Assembly (NCBI RefSeq): GCF_001518015.1
Contig: NZ_LPUY01000041.1
Location: 62,001 to 126,000, forward strand
Direction: 5' to 3'
Length of the DNA stretch: 64,000 bases
Source of the DNA: Tritonibacter horizontis
Lineage (GTDB): Bacteria > Pseudomonadota > Alphaproteobacteria > Rhodobacterales > Rhodobacteraceae
The stretch's first letter is position 1. Every line of letters starts with the position of its first letter. Of the stretch, positions 28,846 through 37,822 are shown piece after piece. The position numbers and the translations under genes are program-made. The notes beneath the pieces were generated by a model, which did no database searches, was not told the DNA's origin, and saw nothing but the letters and a program-made list of their open reading frames with translations.

Positions 28846-30011
28846 TGCTCCGTCGTCTGCATTCCGAACAACCCGAAAGCTTTGCCTTCACGCCCGCCAA
28901 CCAGGCCTGGGCCGAGGCGCAAATGACCAAATACCCCGAAGGCCGTCAGGCCTCGGCGGTGATCCCGATCCTGTGGCGTGCCCAGGAACAGGAAGGCTGG
29001 GTCACCAAACCGGCGCTGGAATATGTCGCCGATATGCTCGGCATGGCCTATATCCGCGTGCTGGAGGTGGCGTCGTTCTACTTCATGTTCCAGCTGCAGC
29101 CGACCGGCTCGGTCGCGCATGTGCAGATATGCGGTACCACGTCCTGCATGATCTGCGGTGCCGAAGACCTGATCGCGGTCTGCCGCGAAAAGATCGCGCC
29201 CAAGGCGCATATGCTGTCGGCCGATGGCAAATTTTCCTGGGAAGAGGTGGAATGCCTCGGGTCCTGCACCAATGCGCCGATGGCGCAGATCGGCAAGGAC
29301 TACTTTGAGGATCTCACGACCGAGAGCCTGGCGAAGCTGCTGGACGACCTTGCTGCGGGCAAACCCGTGGTGCCGGGGCCGCAGAACGGGCGTTACGCAG
29401 CCGAACCGAAATCCGGCCTGACCTCGCTGGCTGATTACGATGCGGGCAAGCCGCAGTATAACGCCTCTGTCGCGCTGGCCACCGAACTGGGCGATAGCGT
29501 CAAGCGGATCCAGGGCGACGAGGTGCCTCTGCTGACCCCATGGATCGGCAAGGACGGCAAGGTGGCAGGGCGTGACGCCGCCGCCCCGACGCCGCCAGCG
29601 CCGGAACGTCCGATGCCAGCCGTCAAGCAGGCCGCCGCGAAAAAGGCGCCGCTGAAGAAATCCGCAGCCGCCACCCCGGCGCAGCCGGAAGCGGCCGCCG
29701 CAGCGGTGACCGAAGAAGAAGCGCCAGAGACGCTGACCGCTGCGCGCGGTGGTCAGGCTGACAACCTCAAGCTGCTCAAGGGCGTGGGACCAAAGCTCGA
29801 AGAGACGCTCAACGAGTTGGGCTTTTTCCACTTTGACCAGATCGCCAAATGGACCGAGGCTGAGGTGGCCTGGGTCGATGCGCGGCTCAAATTCAAGGGC
29901 CGCATCGAACGCGATGGCTGGATCGCTCAGGCGGCACAGCTTGCAGCGGGCGAAGAGACCGAATTTGCCAAGACGGCCAAGAAAGACGGCCGTTACGACG
30001 ACGATAAATAG
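28845..30011 (+). CDS. nuoE: NADH-quinone oxidoreductase subunit E with long C-terminal extension
   Basis: The first ~165 residues are the thioredoxin-like 24-kDa subunit carrying [2Fe-2S] cluster N1a. Ligands are in [16 protein letters not shown] and [13 protein letters not shown]. At 388 residues it is more than twice the length of E. coli NuoE. An Ala/Pro-rich linker (about residues 240-295) leads to a helix-hairpin-helix-like domain beginning [20 protein letters not shown] near residue 306. R. capsulatus NuoE is similarly long as I recall, so the extension appears to be a lineage feature. It accepts electrons from the FMN of NuoF. Its start shares a base with the nuoD stop. Confidence 0.94.
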   Translation: MLRRLHSEQPESFAFTPANQAWAEAQMTKYPEGRQASAVIPILWRAQEQEGWVTKPALEYVADMLGMAYIRVLEVASFYFMFQLQPTGSVAHVQICGTTSCMICGAEDLIAVCREKIAPKAHMLSADGKFSWEEVECLGSCTNAPMAQIGKDYFEDLTTESLAKLLDDLAAGKPVVPGPQNGRYAAEPKSGLTSLADYDAGKPQYNASVALATELGDSVKRIQGDEVPLLTPWIGKDGKVAGRDAAAPTPPAPERPMPAVKQAAAKKAPLKKSAAATPAQPEAAAAAVTEEEAPETLTAARGGQADNLKLLKGVGPKLEETLNELGFFHFDQIAKWTEAEVAWVDARLKFKGRIERDGWIAQAAQLAAGEETEFAKTAKKDGRYDDDK

Positions 30012-30078
30012 CCAAGGTGCAGCGCGGCGACCCTTTTGGTGATCGCGCATGCCCACAGGCGAGGATGATGCAGGACCG

Positions 30079-30321
30079 ATGGACGCCGACGCACAGGACA
30101 AGGCCATAGCAGCCAAGGGACGGCACGCCGCGCTGGTGATTGCCGGAACGATGGTGGCCTGGTTGATCCTGTCACTCTTTGTCGGTCCCGCCATCGGGTT
30201 GCCAGGACGATACGCGCTGTTGTTTGATTTTGCCGCGCTTGCGGGCATGGTCTATGCGGCGATCAATATTTTTCAACTCTGGCGCCTGCGTCAGGCCACT
30301 GAACAAAAGAACCAAAGGTAG
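30079..30321 (+). CDS. DUF5337-like small membrane protein in the nuo operon
   Basis: This 80-residue product lies between nuoE and nuoF. It has two membrane helices, AALVIAGTMVAWLILSLFV and LLFDFAALAGMVYAAINIFQ, after a charged N-terminus (MDADAQDKAIAAKGRH). I recognise it as the DUF5337-type protein found at this position in Rhodobacteraceae. ATG 30079 follows AGGA; ATG 30049 would add ten residues and is a possible alternative. No function is established; the operon position suggests a role in complex I assembly or stability. Confidence 0.75.
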   Translation: MDADAQDKAIAAKGRHAALVIAGTMVAWLILSLFVGPAIGLPGRYALLFDFAALAGMVYAAINIFQLWRLRQATEQKNQR

Positions 30322-30327
30322 GCAGAC

Positions 30328-31626
30328 ATGCTGAAAGACCAGGATCGGATCTTTACCAACCTTTACGGGATGCATGAGCGCACGCTGGCGGGCGCCCAGA
30401 AACGCGGCCATTGGGATGGGACAGCGGATCTCATCGGCAAGGGCCGGGACTGGATCATCCAGACGATGAAGGATTCCGGGCTGCGCGGACGGGGCGGCGC
30501 GGGCTTTCCGACCGGTCTGAAATGGTCCTTCATGCCCAAGGAAAGCGACGGTCGCCCGTCTTATCTGGTGATCAACGCCGATGAATCCGAACCCGGCACC
30601 TGCAAAGACCGCGAGATCATGCGTCATGATCCCCATACGCTGATCGAAGGGGCGTTGATCGCGTCCTTCGCGATGCAGGCGCATACCTGCTATATCTATC
30701 TGCGTGGCGAATACATCCGCGAGCGCGAGGCGCTGCAGGCCGCAATCGACGAAGCTTACGACAAGGGCTTTCTCGGCCGCAATGCGGCCGGTTCCGGCTG
30801 GGATTTCGACGTCTTCCTGCACCACGGGGCAGGGGCCTATATCTGCGGCGAGGAAACTGCGCTGCTGGAAAGCCTTGAGGGCAAGAAGGGCATGCCCCGG
30901 ATGAAGCCGCCGTTCCCGGCTGGCGCCGGCCTTTATGGCTGCCCGACCACGGTGAACAACGTCGAATCCATTGCCGTCGTGCCAACGATCCTGCGGCGCG
31001 GGGCCGAATGGTTTGCGGGCTTTGGGCGCCCAAACAACGCAGGCACCAAACTGTTTGCGGTTTCTGGCCACGTCAACACGCCCTGCGTCGTCGAAGAGGC
31101 GATGTCGATCTCCTTCGAGGAGCTGATCGACAAGCATTGCGGCGGTATTCGCGGCGGGTGGGACAATCTTCTGGCGGTGATCCCTGGCGGCTCTTCGGTG
31201 CCCTGTGTGCGCGGCGAGAAGATGAAAGACGCGATCATGGACTTTGACTACCTGCGGGGCGAGCTCGGCTCGGGCCTGGGCACTGCGGCGGTCATCGTGA
31301 TGGACAAGCAGACCGATATCATCAAAGCGATCTGGCGCCTGTCCAAGTTCTACAAGCACGAAAGCTGCGGCCAGTGCACCCCTTGCCGCGAAGGCACCGG
31401 CTGGATGATGCGTGTGATGGATCGTCTGGTCCGTGGCGAAGCGGAAATCGAAGAGATCGACATGCTTTGGGATGTGACCAAACAAGTCGAAGGCCACACT
31501 ATCTGTGCGCTCGGCGATGCGGCGGCCTGGCCGATCCAGGGCTTGATCCGCAACTTCCGCGAGGAAATCGAAGACCGCATCAAGGCGCAAAAATCGGGCC
31601 GCCTGGGCGCGATGGCAGCGGAATAA
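30328..31626 (+). CDS. nuoF: NADH-quinone oxidoreductase subunit F
   Basis: The 432-residue 51-kDa subunit binds NADH and FMN and holds [4Fe-4S] cluster N3 at the tip of the complex I peripheral arm. Glycine-rich nucleotide-binding motifs are [16 protein letters not shown] near residues 50-65 and [19 protein letters not shown]. The cluster ligands are in [15 protein letters not shown] near 350, plus a downstream Cys in HTICALGD. Length is typical. AGG(T)AGG precedes the ATG. Electrons pass from here to NuoE and NuoG. Confidence 0.96.
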   Translation: MLKDQDRIFTNLYGMHERTLAGAQKRGHWDGTADLIGKGRDWIIQTMKDSGLRGRGGAGFPTGLKWSFMPKESDGRPSYLVINADESEPGTCKDREIMRHDPHTLIEGALIASFAMQAHTCYIYLRGEYIREREALQAAIDEAYDKGFLGRNAAGSGWDFDVFLHHGAGAYICGEETALLESLEGKKGMPRMKPPFPAGAGLYGCPTTVNNVESIAVVPTILRRGAEWFAGFGRPNNAGTKLFAVSGHVNTPCVVEEAMSISFEELIDKHCGGIRGGWDNLLAVIPGGSSVPCVRGEKMKDAIMDFDYLRGELGSGLGTAAVIVMDKQTDIIKAIWRLSKFYKHESCGQCTPCREGTGWMMRVMDRLVRGEAEIEEIDMLWDVTKQVEGHTICALGDAAAWPIQGLIRNFREEIEDRIKAQKSGRLGAMAAE

Positions 31627-31634
31627 CCAAGGAT

Positions 31635-31994
31635 ATGCGGATGCACCCAGCTCTTCCAGTGACCTTGATCGCGGCGCTTGGCCTCGGGCTGGTGTCTTGT
31701 GGCAAGCTCAACGAGGACAAATACCCGCGCTTTGACGGCGTACCGTTCCGGGTGAGTGCCAAGGCGATCAACAAGCGGGAAACTCTGGCCGATTTCCGGG
31801 TCGAGGTGGCAGATGCGACACGGTCGCAGTCTGGCGCATATGCTGCGGCTGACCACGCCGCCAAAAGCTATTGCATCGAGAATTACGGCACCTCGAAATT
31901 CGACTGGACGAATATCACGGTCGGACCCGACGGCAGCTATGGTCTGCATCTGGACAACGGGGCCGGTGTGTTCACGGGGACCTGCAAACCGTGA
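31635..31994 (+). CDS. Small lipoprotein of unknown function between nuoF and nuoG
   Basis: The 119-residue product begins with a lipoprotein signal peptide (LIAALGLGLVSC; lipidated Cys22). The mature domain has KLNEDKYPRFDGVPFRVSAK, RVEVADATRSQSGAYAAADHAAKSYC and an ending GAGVFTGTCKP, with two further cysteines likely in a disulfide. It would be anchored to a membrane facing the periplasm, on the opposite side from the NADH arm. The start may be ATG 31635 or 31641. No family name is known to me. The position nine bases after nuoF argues it is co-expressed with complex I. Confidence 0.7.
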   Translation: MRMHPALPVTLIAALGLGLVSCGKLNEDKYPRFDGVPFRVSAKAINKRETLADFRVEVADATRSQSGAYAAADHAAKSYCIENYGTSKFDWTNITVGPDGSYGLHLDNGAGVFTGTCKP

Positions 31995-32104
31995 CGGGCA
32001 GATCGGCATATCCTGGCCGGTTTGAAACCGGGCGCGCGGCACTGCTATTGCATAGCAGGGCGATTTCCACAGGTGGTTGCAAAACACCACCCAAGGAGAA
32101 TGCC

Positions 32105-32551
32105 ATGACTGTTGCCGCCCCGACCCCGTCCCGTCTTCTGTTGACCGTGTTCTGGTCGCTGATGCTGGCCAGTGTACTTGCGGTCAGCGCCACCGCGGGC
32201 GAGGCCAGGCCCTCGTTGCGCGATGTGCCGGAAATCGAAAACCCGCTGTTTGCGGTCGCTGTGGCCAGCGAAGTTGCAGACAGCTGCAACCACAGGCTGG
32301 CGCCGCGAACCCTGAAGGGGCTGAACCAGCTCTACCAGATCCGCTCGCGCGCCAATGCGCTTGGGTACAGCGACAGCGAGATCAAGGCCTACATCAAATC
32401 GGATCAGGAAAAATCCCGGATGCGCGCCAAGGGCGAGCGCCTGCTGACGCAGGAAGGGGTCAAACTGGACCAACCGGAAACCTTCTGCGCCTACGGGCTG
32501 GCAGAGATTGAGAAAAACAGCGCGATCGGCGTGTTACTGAGGGCGAAATAG
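32105..32551 (+). CDS. DUF5333-like secreted protein in the nuo operon
   Basis: The start at ATG 32105 is preceded by AAGGAGAA and gives 148 residues. A signal peptide (LLLTVFWSLMLASVLAVSATAGEA) leads into a helical domain with RPSLRDVPEIENPLF, SEVADSCNHRLAPRTLKGL and SRANALGYSDSEIKAYIKSD, ending FCAYGLAEIEKNSAIGVLLRAK. I recognise this as the DUF5333 type seen in rhodobacterial nuo operons. Two cysteines are probably disulfide-bonded in the periplasm. It stops three bases before nuoG. Function is unknown; the location suggests a periplasmic complex I accessory. Confidence 0.78.
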   Translation: MTVAAPTPSRLLLTVFWSLMLASVLAVSATAGEARPSLRDVPEIENPLFAVAVASEVADSCNHRLAPRTLKGLNQLYQIRSRANALGYSDSEIKAYIKSDQEKSRMRAKGERLLTQEGVKLDQPETFCAYGLAEIEKNSAIGVLLRAK

Positions 32552-32554
32552 ACC

Positions 32555-34573
32555 ATGTCTGACCTCCGCAAGATCAACATTGACGGAAACGAGATCGAAG
32601 TGGACGGGGCAATGACCCTGATCCAGGCCTGTGAGCAGGCGGGCATCGAAATTCCGCGCTTCTGCTACCATGAGCGCCTGTCGATTGCCGGCAACTGCCG
32701 CATGTGCCTTGTCGAAGTTGTTGGCGGCCCGCCGAAACCGGCGGCCTCCTGCGCGATGCAGGTGCGCGATCTGCGCCCCGGACCGGAAGGTCAGGCGCCG
32801 CAGGTGAAAACCAATTCGCCGATGGTGAAAAAGGCGCGGGAAGGGGTGATGGAGTTCCTCCTGATCAACCACCCGCTGGATTGCCCGATCTGCGACCAGG
32901 GCGGCGAATGTGACCTGCAGGACCAGGCGATGGCCTATGGCGCGGATTTCTCGCGTTTCCGCGAACCCAAACGCGCGGTGGACGAGCTGAACCTCGGCCC
33001 GCTTGTCGGAACGGCGATGACCCGCTGCATTTCCTGCACCCGCTGCGTGCGCTTCACCTCCGAGGTGGCTGGCATCACTCAGATGGGCCAGACCGGTCGC
33101 GGCGAGGATGCCGAGATCACCTCCTATCTGAATGAAACGCTGAATTCGAACCTGCAGGGCAATATCATCGACCTGTGTCCGGTGGGCGCGCTGACCTCGA
33201 AACCCTATGCCTTTACCGCCCGTCCGTGGGAGCTGACCAAGACGGAAACCATCGACGTGATGGATGCGCTAGGCTCCAACATCCGCGTCGATACCAAGGG
33301 CCGCGAAGTGATGCGGATCCTGCCGCGCAACCACGATGGCGTGAACGAGGAATGGATTTCCGACAAGACCCGCTTTGTCTGGGATGGTCTGCGGCGTCAG
33401 CGGCTGGACCGCCCCTATGTGCGGATTGATGGCAAGCTCCGGCCCGCCACTTGGCCCGAGGCACTCGACGCGGTCACCACCGCGATGAAGGGCAAAAAGG
33501 TCGCCGGTCTGATCGGTGATCTGGTCTCTGTCGAGGCCGCCTATGCGCTGAAGCAGCTGATCGAAGGGCTCGGTGGCAAGGTCGAGGCCCGCACGGACAA
33601 CGCCCGCCTGCCCATCGGCAACCGCGCGGCCTATGTCGGCACCGCGACAATCGAGGATATCGACAGCGCCAAGTTCATCCAGCTGATCGGCACCAACCCG
33701 CGTGACGAAGCACCGGTTCTGAACGCCCGCATCCGCAAGGCCTGGTTGAAGGGCGCGCAGGTGGGGGTGGTCGGTCCCGAAGTGGATCTGACCTATGACT
33801 ATACCCATGTCGGCACGGATCGCGCCGCGCTGGACGGTCTGCTGAACAAGGACTACGGCGATGTGCGCGACGCGCCCTCCGTGGTGATTATCGGGCAGGG
33901 CGCTCTGCGCGAGGCCGACGGTCTGGCGGTTCTGGCAGCGGCGCAAAAGCTGGCGGCGGACACCAACAGCAAGCTCCTGGTGCTGCACACGGCGGCGGCC
34001 CGCGTTGGCGCGCTCGACATCGGCGCAGTGACCGAAGGCGGCATGGCGGCCGCAATCGACGGTGCCGAGGTGATCTATAACCTGGGCGCGGACGAGGTCG
34101 AAATCGACCCGGGCGCATTTGTGGTCTATCAGGGCAGCCACGGGGACCGGGGCGCTCATCGGGCCGACGTGATCCTGCCTGGCGCGGCCTATACCGAAGA
34201 AAACGCGCTGTTCGTGAACACCGAAGGGCGGCCTCAGCTGGCGATGCGCGCCGGTTTCGCCCCTGGCGAGGCCAAGGAAAACTGGGCCATCCTGCGGGCA
34301 CTCTCAGCCGAGCTGGGTGCGACGCTGCCGTTTGACAGCCTGGCGCAGTTGCGCACCGCCCTGATCAAGGACGTACCGCATCTGGCCAAAGTGGACCGGG
34401 TCGTCGCCAACGAAGGCGATGCTTTGCCGCTGGAACCGCTGGGCAAGGCGGCGTTCCTGCCCGCCGTGAAGGATTTCTACCTGACCAACCCGATTGCGCG
34501 GTCGTCTCAGCTGATGGCGGAGCTTTCCGCACAGGCGATGGCGCGGCGCGACACCAAGATCGCGGCCGAGTGA
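32555..34573 (+). CDS. nuoG: NADH-quinone oxidoreductase subunit G
   Basis: The 672-residue subunit carries clusters N1b, N4 and N5 of the peripheral arm. The N-terminal ferredoxin-like domain has [19 protein letters not shown]. The His-Cys box with [14 protein letters not shown] follows near residue 110. [10 protein letters not shown] with the later [14 protein letters not shown] supplies the N4 ligands. The long C-terminal part is a molybdopterin-oxidoreductase-like domain without visible cofactor motifs, as is usual in NuoG. It overlaps the next gene by four bases. Confidence 0.95.
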   Translation: MSDLRKINIDGNEIEVDGAMTLIQACEQAGIEIPRFCYHERLSIAGNCRMCLVEVVGGPPKPAASCAMQVRDLRPGPEGQAPQVKTNSPMVKKAREGVMEFLLINHPLDCPICDQGGECDLQDQAMAYGADFSRFREPKRAVDELNLGPLVGTAMTRCISCTRCVRFTSEVAGITQMGQTGRGEDAEITSYLNETLNSNLQGNIIDLCPVGALTSKPYAFTARPWELTKTETIDVMDALGSNIRVDTKGREVMRILPRNHDGVNEEWISDKTRFVWDGLRRQRLDRPYVRIDGKLRPATWPEALDAVTTAMKGKKVAGLIGDLVSVEAAYALKQLIEGLGGKVEARTDNARLPIGNRAAYVGTATIEDIDSAKFIQLIGTNPRDEAPVLNARIRKAWLKGAQVGVVGPEVDLTYDYTHVGTDRAALDGLLNKDYGDVRDAPSVVIIGQGALREADGLAVLAAAQKLAADTNSKLLVLHTAAARVGALDIGAVTEGGMAAAIDGAEVIYNLGADEVEIDPGAFVVYQGSHGDRGAHRADVILPGAAYTEENALFVNTEGRPQLAMRAGFAPGEAKENWAILRALSAELGATLPFDSLAQLRTALIKDVPHLAKVDRVVANEGDALPLEPLGKAAFLPAVKDFYLTNPIARSSQLMAELSAQAMARRDTKIAAE

Positions 34574-34962
34574 TCCGCTGGGTCCTCATATCCGGACTGG
34601 GGCTTGCCCTTGCCGCCTGCGCCGATGCGCCGGACGGCGAGGTCAGCCGCGCCGCGCCCTCTTATCTGGGCGTCGGCACCAGCCTTCTGGAAGGGGATCT
34701 GGTTCAATTCCACCTGTCCATGGACCGGTTGCAAACCGCGGATGAATTGAACGATTACGCCGATTGTGCGGCCGCACAGTATGCCCTGATCCGTGGTTAC
34801 GGATTTGCGCGTCACGTGCGCACAAAAATGAAACAAGAGGGTGGCATTTGGGAGGCAGATGCTGTCTACACCATCTCGCCAGCTCTCCCGCGCGGATTGC
34901 GCACCATCGACGCCGAAGTCGTGGTCGCAAATTGCGAGGCAAACGGAATACCTACGGTGTGA
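34570..34962 (+). CDS. Small lipoprotein of unknown function between nuoG and nuoH
   Basis: A GTG start overlapping the nuoG stop gives 130 residues. The signal peptide [12 protein letters not shown] puts the lipidated Cys at position 17. The mature part has [20 protein letters not shown], a paired-Cys arrangement (YADCAAAQY and VVANCEANG) and a basic middle [15 protein letters not shown]. It is the second lipoprotein of this operon. Nothing in the sequence reveals a catalytic role. Tight coupling to nuoG suggests it is made with complex I and acts on its periplasmic face, which is inference. Confidence 0.72.
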   Translation: MIRWVLISGLGLALAACADAPDGEVSRAAPSYLGVGTSLLEGDLVQFHLSMDRLQTADELNDYADCAAAQYALIRGYGFARHVRTKMKQEGGIWEADAVYTISPALPRGLRTIDAEVVVANCEANGIPTV

Positions 34963-34968
34963 GGACCT

Positions 34969-36006
34969 ATGGCTGATTTCTTTAACACCCCAGGCGGCAT
35001 TGCTGTCATCATCTTGGCGCAGACCTTGGCTGTCGTGGCCTTCGTCATGATTTCGCTGCTGTTTCTGGTGTACGGTGACCGCAAGATCTGGGCCGCGGTC
35101 CAGATGCGTCGCGGTCCGAACGTGGTGGGCCTCTTTGGTTTGCTGCAAACCGTCGCCGATGCGTTGAAATACATCGTCAAGGAGGTCGTGATCCCGGCCG
35201 GTGCAGACCGAACGGTCTTTATCATGGCGCCGATCACCTCTTTCGTGCTGGCGATGATCGCCTGGGCGGTGATCCCGTTCAACGACACCTGGGTGCTGTC
35301 GGACATCAACGTCGCCATCCTCTATGTTTTCGCGGTTTCCTCGCTTGAGGTCTACGGCGTGATCATGGGCGGCTGGGCCTCGAACTCCAAATATCCGTTC
35401 CTTGGCTCCCTGCGCTCTGCGGCGCAGATGATTTCTTACGAGGTTTCCATCGGCCTGATCATCATCGGCGTGATCCTCACCACCGGTTCGATGAACTTTG
35501 GCGACATCGTGCGCGCCCAGGATGGCTCTGCCGGGCTGTTCAACTGGTACTGGCTGCCGCATTTCCCGATGGTCTTTTTGTTCTTCATCTCCTGCCTGGC
35601 AGAGACGAACCGCCCGCCCTTCGACCTGCCCGAAGCCGAATCCGAACTGGTGGCCGGGTATCAGGTGGAATATTCCTCGACGCCGTTTCTGCTGTTCATG
35701 GCGGGCGAGTATATCGCCATCTTCCTGATGTGCGCATTGACCTCGCTGCTGTTCTTCGGCGGCTGGCTCTCGCCCATTCCGTTCCTGCCGGACAGCCCGC
35801 TGTGGATGATTGCGAAGATGGCGTTCTTCTTCTTCCTCTTCGCCATGGTCAAAGCCATCACCCCGCGCTACCGCTACGACCAGCTGATGCGCCTTGGCTG
35901 GAAAGTCTTCCTGCCGTTCTCGCTGGTCTGGGTGGTCTTCGTGGCCTTTGCCGCACGTTTCGATTGGTTCTGGGGGGCTTTCGCCCGCTGGAGCACAGGA
36001 GGCTGA
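34969..36006 (+). CDS. nuoH: NADH-quinone oxidoreductase subunit H
   Basis: The 345-residue membrane subunit joins the peripheral arm to the proton-pumping arm and lines the quinone channel. It has about eight hydrophobic helices. Conserved loops are [20 protein letters not shown] near residues 32-51 and the acidic [20 protein letters not shown] near 208-227. The start follows GTGAGGACCT, and the stop lies one base before the nuoI start. Confidence 0.96.
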   Translation: MADFFNTPGGIAVIILAQTLAVVAFVMISLLFLVYGDRKIWAAVQMRRGPNVVGLFGLLQTVADALKYIVKEVVIPAGADRTVFIMAPITSFVLAMIAWAVIPFNDTWVLSDINVAILYVFAVSSLEVYGVIMGGWASNSKYPFLGSLRSAAQMISYEVSIGLIIIGVILTTGSMNFGDIVRAQDGSAGLFNWYWLPHFPMVFLFFISCLAETNRPPFDLPEAESELVAGYQVEYSSTPFLLFMAGEYIAIFLMCALTSLLFFGGWLSPIPFLPDSPLWMIAKMAFFFFLFAMVKAITPRYRYDQLMRLGWKVFLPFSLVWVVFVAFAARFDWFWGAFARWSTGG

Positions 36007-36007
36007 T

Positions 36008-36502
36008 ATGACCCAGATCGACTATACCCGCGCCGCCAAATATTTTCTGCTGCAGGACTTCTGGCAGGGCATGAAACTGGGGCTGAAGTATTTCTTTGCT
36101 CCAAAATCGACCCTGAATTACCCGCATGAAAAGGGCCCGCTGAGCCCACGCTTCCGGGGCGAGCACGCGCTGCGCCGCTACCCCAATGGCGAGGAACGCT
36201 GCATTGCCTGCAAGCTTTGCGAGGCGATCTGCCCGGCGCAGGCCATCACTATCGACGCCGAACCGCGCGAGGACGGCAGCCGCCGCACTACGCGCTACGA
36301 CATCGATATGACCAAATGCATCTACTGCGGTTTCTGTCAGGAAGCCTGCCCGGTGGACGCCATCGTCGAAGGGCCGAATTTTGAATTCGCCACCGAGACC
36401 CGCGAGGAGCTGTTCTACAACAAGGACAAACTTCTGGCCAATGGCGAGCGTTGGGAAGCGGAGATTGCCCGCAACCTCGAACTGGACGCGCCGTACCGAT
36501 GA
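36008..36502 (+). CDS. nuoI: NADH-quinone oxidoreductase subunit I
   Basis: The start at ATG 36008 ([13 protein letters not shown]) gives 164 residues, normal for this subunit; a longer frame would run through nuoH. Two [4Fe-4S] clusters, N6a and N6b, are bound by [12 protein letters not shown] and [12 protein letters not shown]. The N-terminal amphipathic region ([20 protein letters not shown]) contacts the membrane arm. Its stop overlaps the start of the next gene by four bases. Confidence 0.95.
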   Translation: MTQIDYTRAAKYFLLQDFWQGMKLGLKYFFAPKSTLNYPHEKGPLSPRFRGEHALRRYPNGEERCIACKLCEAICPAQAITIDAEPREDGSRRTTRYDIDMTKCIYCGFCQEACPVDAIVEGPNFEFATETREELFYNKDKLLANGERWEAEIARNLELDAPYR

Positions 36503-36909
36503 GTGAAACACCGAAAAACCCTTTCGAGGCCATGATGGCCCAGGCGCAGGAGATGGCGAAGGCCCTCAATCCCGCGCTGGAGAGCTTTTCTCCCAAAGGG
36601 TTTGAGGCGCTTTGGCCGACCATGCCCAAAGAGGTCATGGAAATGATGTTCGGCAATGCCGTCAACAAGGACGGCCTTGACGCCAAGACCCGGCTGCTTT
36701 TGACGCTGGCCGGGCTGACCATGCAGGGCGCACAGGCGGACAGCGCCGTGCGTCAGACCGTGCGCCACGCTCTGGAAGCGGGCGCGAAAAAACAAGAGAT
36801 CGTCGAGACGATCGGACAGATGTCGGTGTTTGCCGGCATTCCGGCCATGACCCGGGCGCTGGAACTGGCGCAAGAGGTCCTGGGCGACAAAGGGGACGAT
36901 GAGACATGA
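36499..36909 (+). CDS. Carboxymuconolactone decarboxylase-like (AhpD-fold) protein between nuoI and nuoJ
   Basis: The 136-residue all-helical protein shows the CMD/AhpD fold pattern: [19 protein letters not shown], then [40 protein letters not shown]. The Cys-X-X-Cys of AhpD peroxiredoxin reductases is absent; there is no cysteine at all, so peroxide reduction by that mechanism is excluded. It overlaps nuoI and nuoJ by four bases each, so translation is coupled to complex I subunits. No enzymatic role can be assigned. It could be an assembly factor or a soluble accessory. Confidence 0.82.
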   Translation: MSETPKNPFEAMMAQAQEMAKALNPALESFSPKGFEALWPTMPKEVMEMMFGNAVNKDGLDAKTRLLLTLAGLTMQGAQADSAVRQTVRHALEAGAKKQEIVETIGQMSVFAGIPAMTRALELAQEVLGDKGDDET

Positions 36910-37508
36910 GCGTTTTTGCCTTTTACCTCTTCGCCATCAGCGCCATCACCGGCGGGCTGTTCACTGTGATCAGCCGCCAGCCGGTGCATTCGGTGCTGTG
37001 GCTGATCCTGGCCTTTATTTCCTCGGCCGGGCTGTTTGTTTTGCTGGGGGCGGAATTCGTCGCCATGTTGCTGGTGATCGTCTACGTCGGCGCGGTCGCG
37101 GTGCTGTTCCTGTTTGTGGTGATGATGCTCGACGTCGACTTTGCCGAGCTGAAAGCCGAGATGGCGAGATACATGCCGCTGGCCCTGCTGATCGGGCTGG
37201 TGATCCTGATGCAATTCGTGATCGCCTTCGGCTCCTGGGAGAGCGCCCAGGATGTGGCCGCGAACATCACCCAGCCGGTGCCTGTCGACCGCCACAACAC
37301 CGAGGCGCTTGGCCTCATCATTTACGACCAATACTTCCTTCTGTTCCAGCTTGCGGGGCTCATTCTGCTGGTGGCCATGATCGGCGCCATCGTTCTGACC
37401 CTGCGCCATCGCCAGGACGTCAAGCGCCAGGATGTCCTGGCGCAGATGTACCGCGATCCGGCCACCGCGATGGAGCTTAAGGACATCAAACCGGGGCAGG
37501 GGCTTTGA
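36906..37508 (+). CDS. nuoJ: NADH-quinone oxidoreductase subunit J
   Basis: The 200-residue membrane subunit (ND6 type) has five helices. The key helix [20 protein letters not shown] contains the conserved YVGA motif linked to proton transfer and the pi-bulge in complex I. The C-terminal soluble tail is GPQDVLAQ-like and variable. The start overlaps the preceding CMD-like gene by four bases, and nuoK follows after three bases. Confidence 0.94.
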   Translation: MSVFAFYLFAISAITGGLFTVISRQPVHSVLWLILAFISSAGLFVLLGAEFVAMLLVIVYVGAVAVLFLFVVMMLDVDFAELKAEMARYMPLALLIGLVILMQFVIAFGSWESAQDVAANITQPVPVDRHNTEALGLIIYDQYFLLFQLAGLILLVAMIGAIVLTLRHRQDVKRQDVLAQMYRDPATAMELKDIKPGQGL

Positions 37509-37511
37509 CCA

Positions 37512-37817
37512 ATGATAGGACTTGAACATTACCTGACGGTCGCGGCGACGCTGTTCGTCATCGGCATCTTCGGCCTCTTCCTGAACCGCAAGAACGTGAT
37601 CATCCTCTTGATGAGCATCGAACTCATGCTGCTGGCGGTGAACATCAACCTCGTCGCCTTCTCGTCGTTCCTTGGCGATCTGGTGGGGCAGGTGTTCACG
37701 CTGTTCGTGCTGACCGTTGCCGCCGCAGAGGCCGCGATTGGTCTTGCGATCCTTGTGTGTTTCTTCCGCAACCGCGGCACCATCGCGGTCGAAGACGTCA
37801 ACGTGATGAAGGGCTAA
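37512..37817 (+). CDS. nuoK: NADH-quinone oxidoreductase subunit K
   Basis: The 101-residue subunit (ND4L type) consists of three membrane helices. The conserved glutamates of the proton path are in [16 protein letters not shown] and [14 protein letters not shown]. Length is exactly that of the family. It sits three bases after nuoJ and five before nuoL. Confidence 0.95.
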   Translation: MIGLEHYLTVAATLFVIGIFGLFLNRKNVIILLMSIELMLLAVNINLVAFSSFLGDLVGQVFTLFVLTVAAAEAAIGLAILVCFFRNRGTIAVEDVNVMKG

Positions 37818-37822
37818 TCCAG

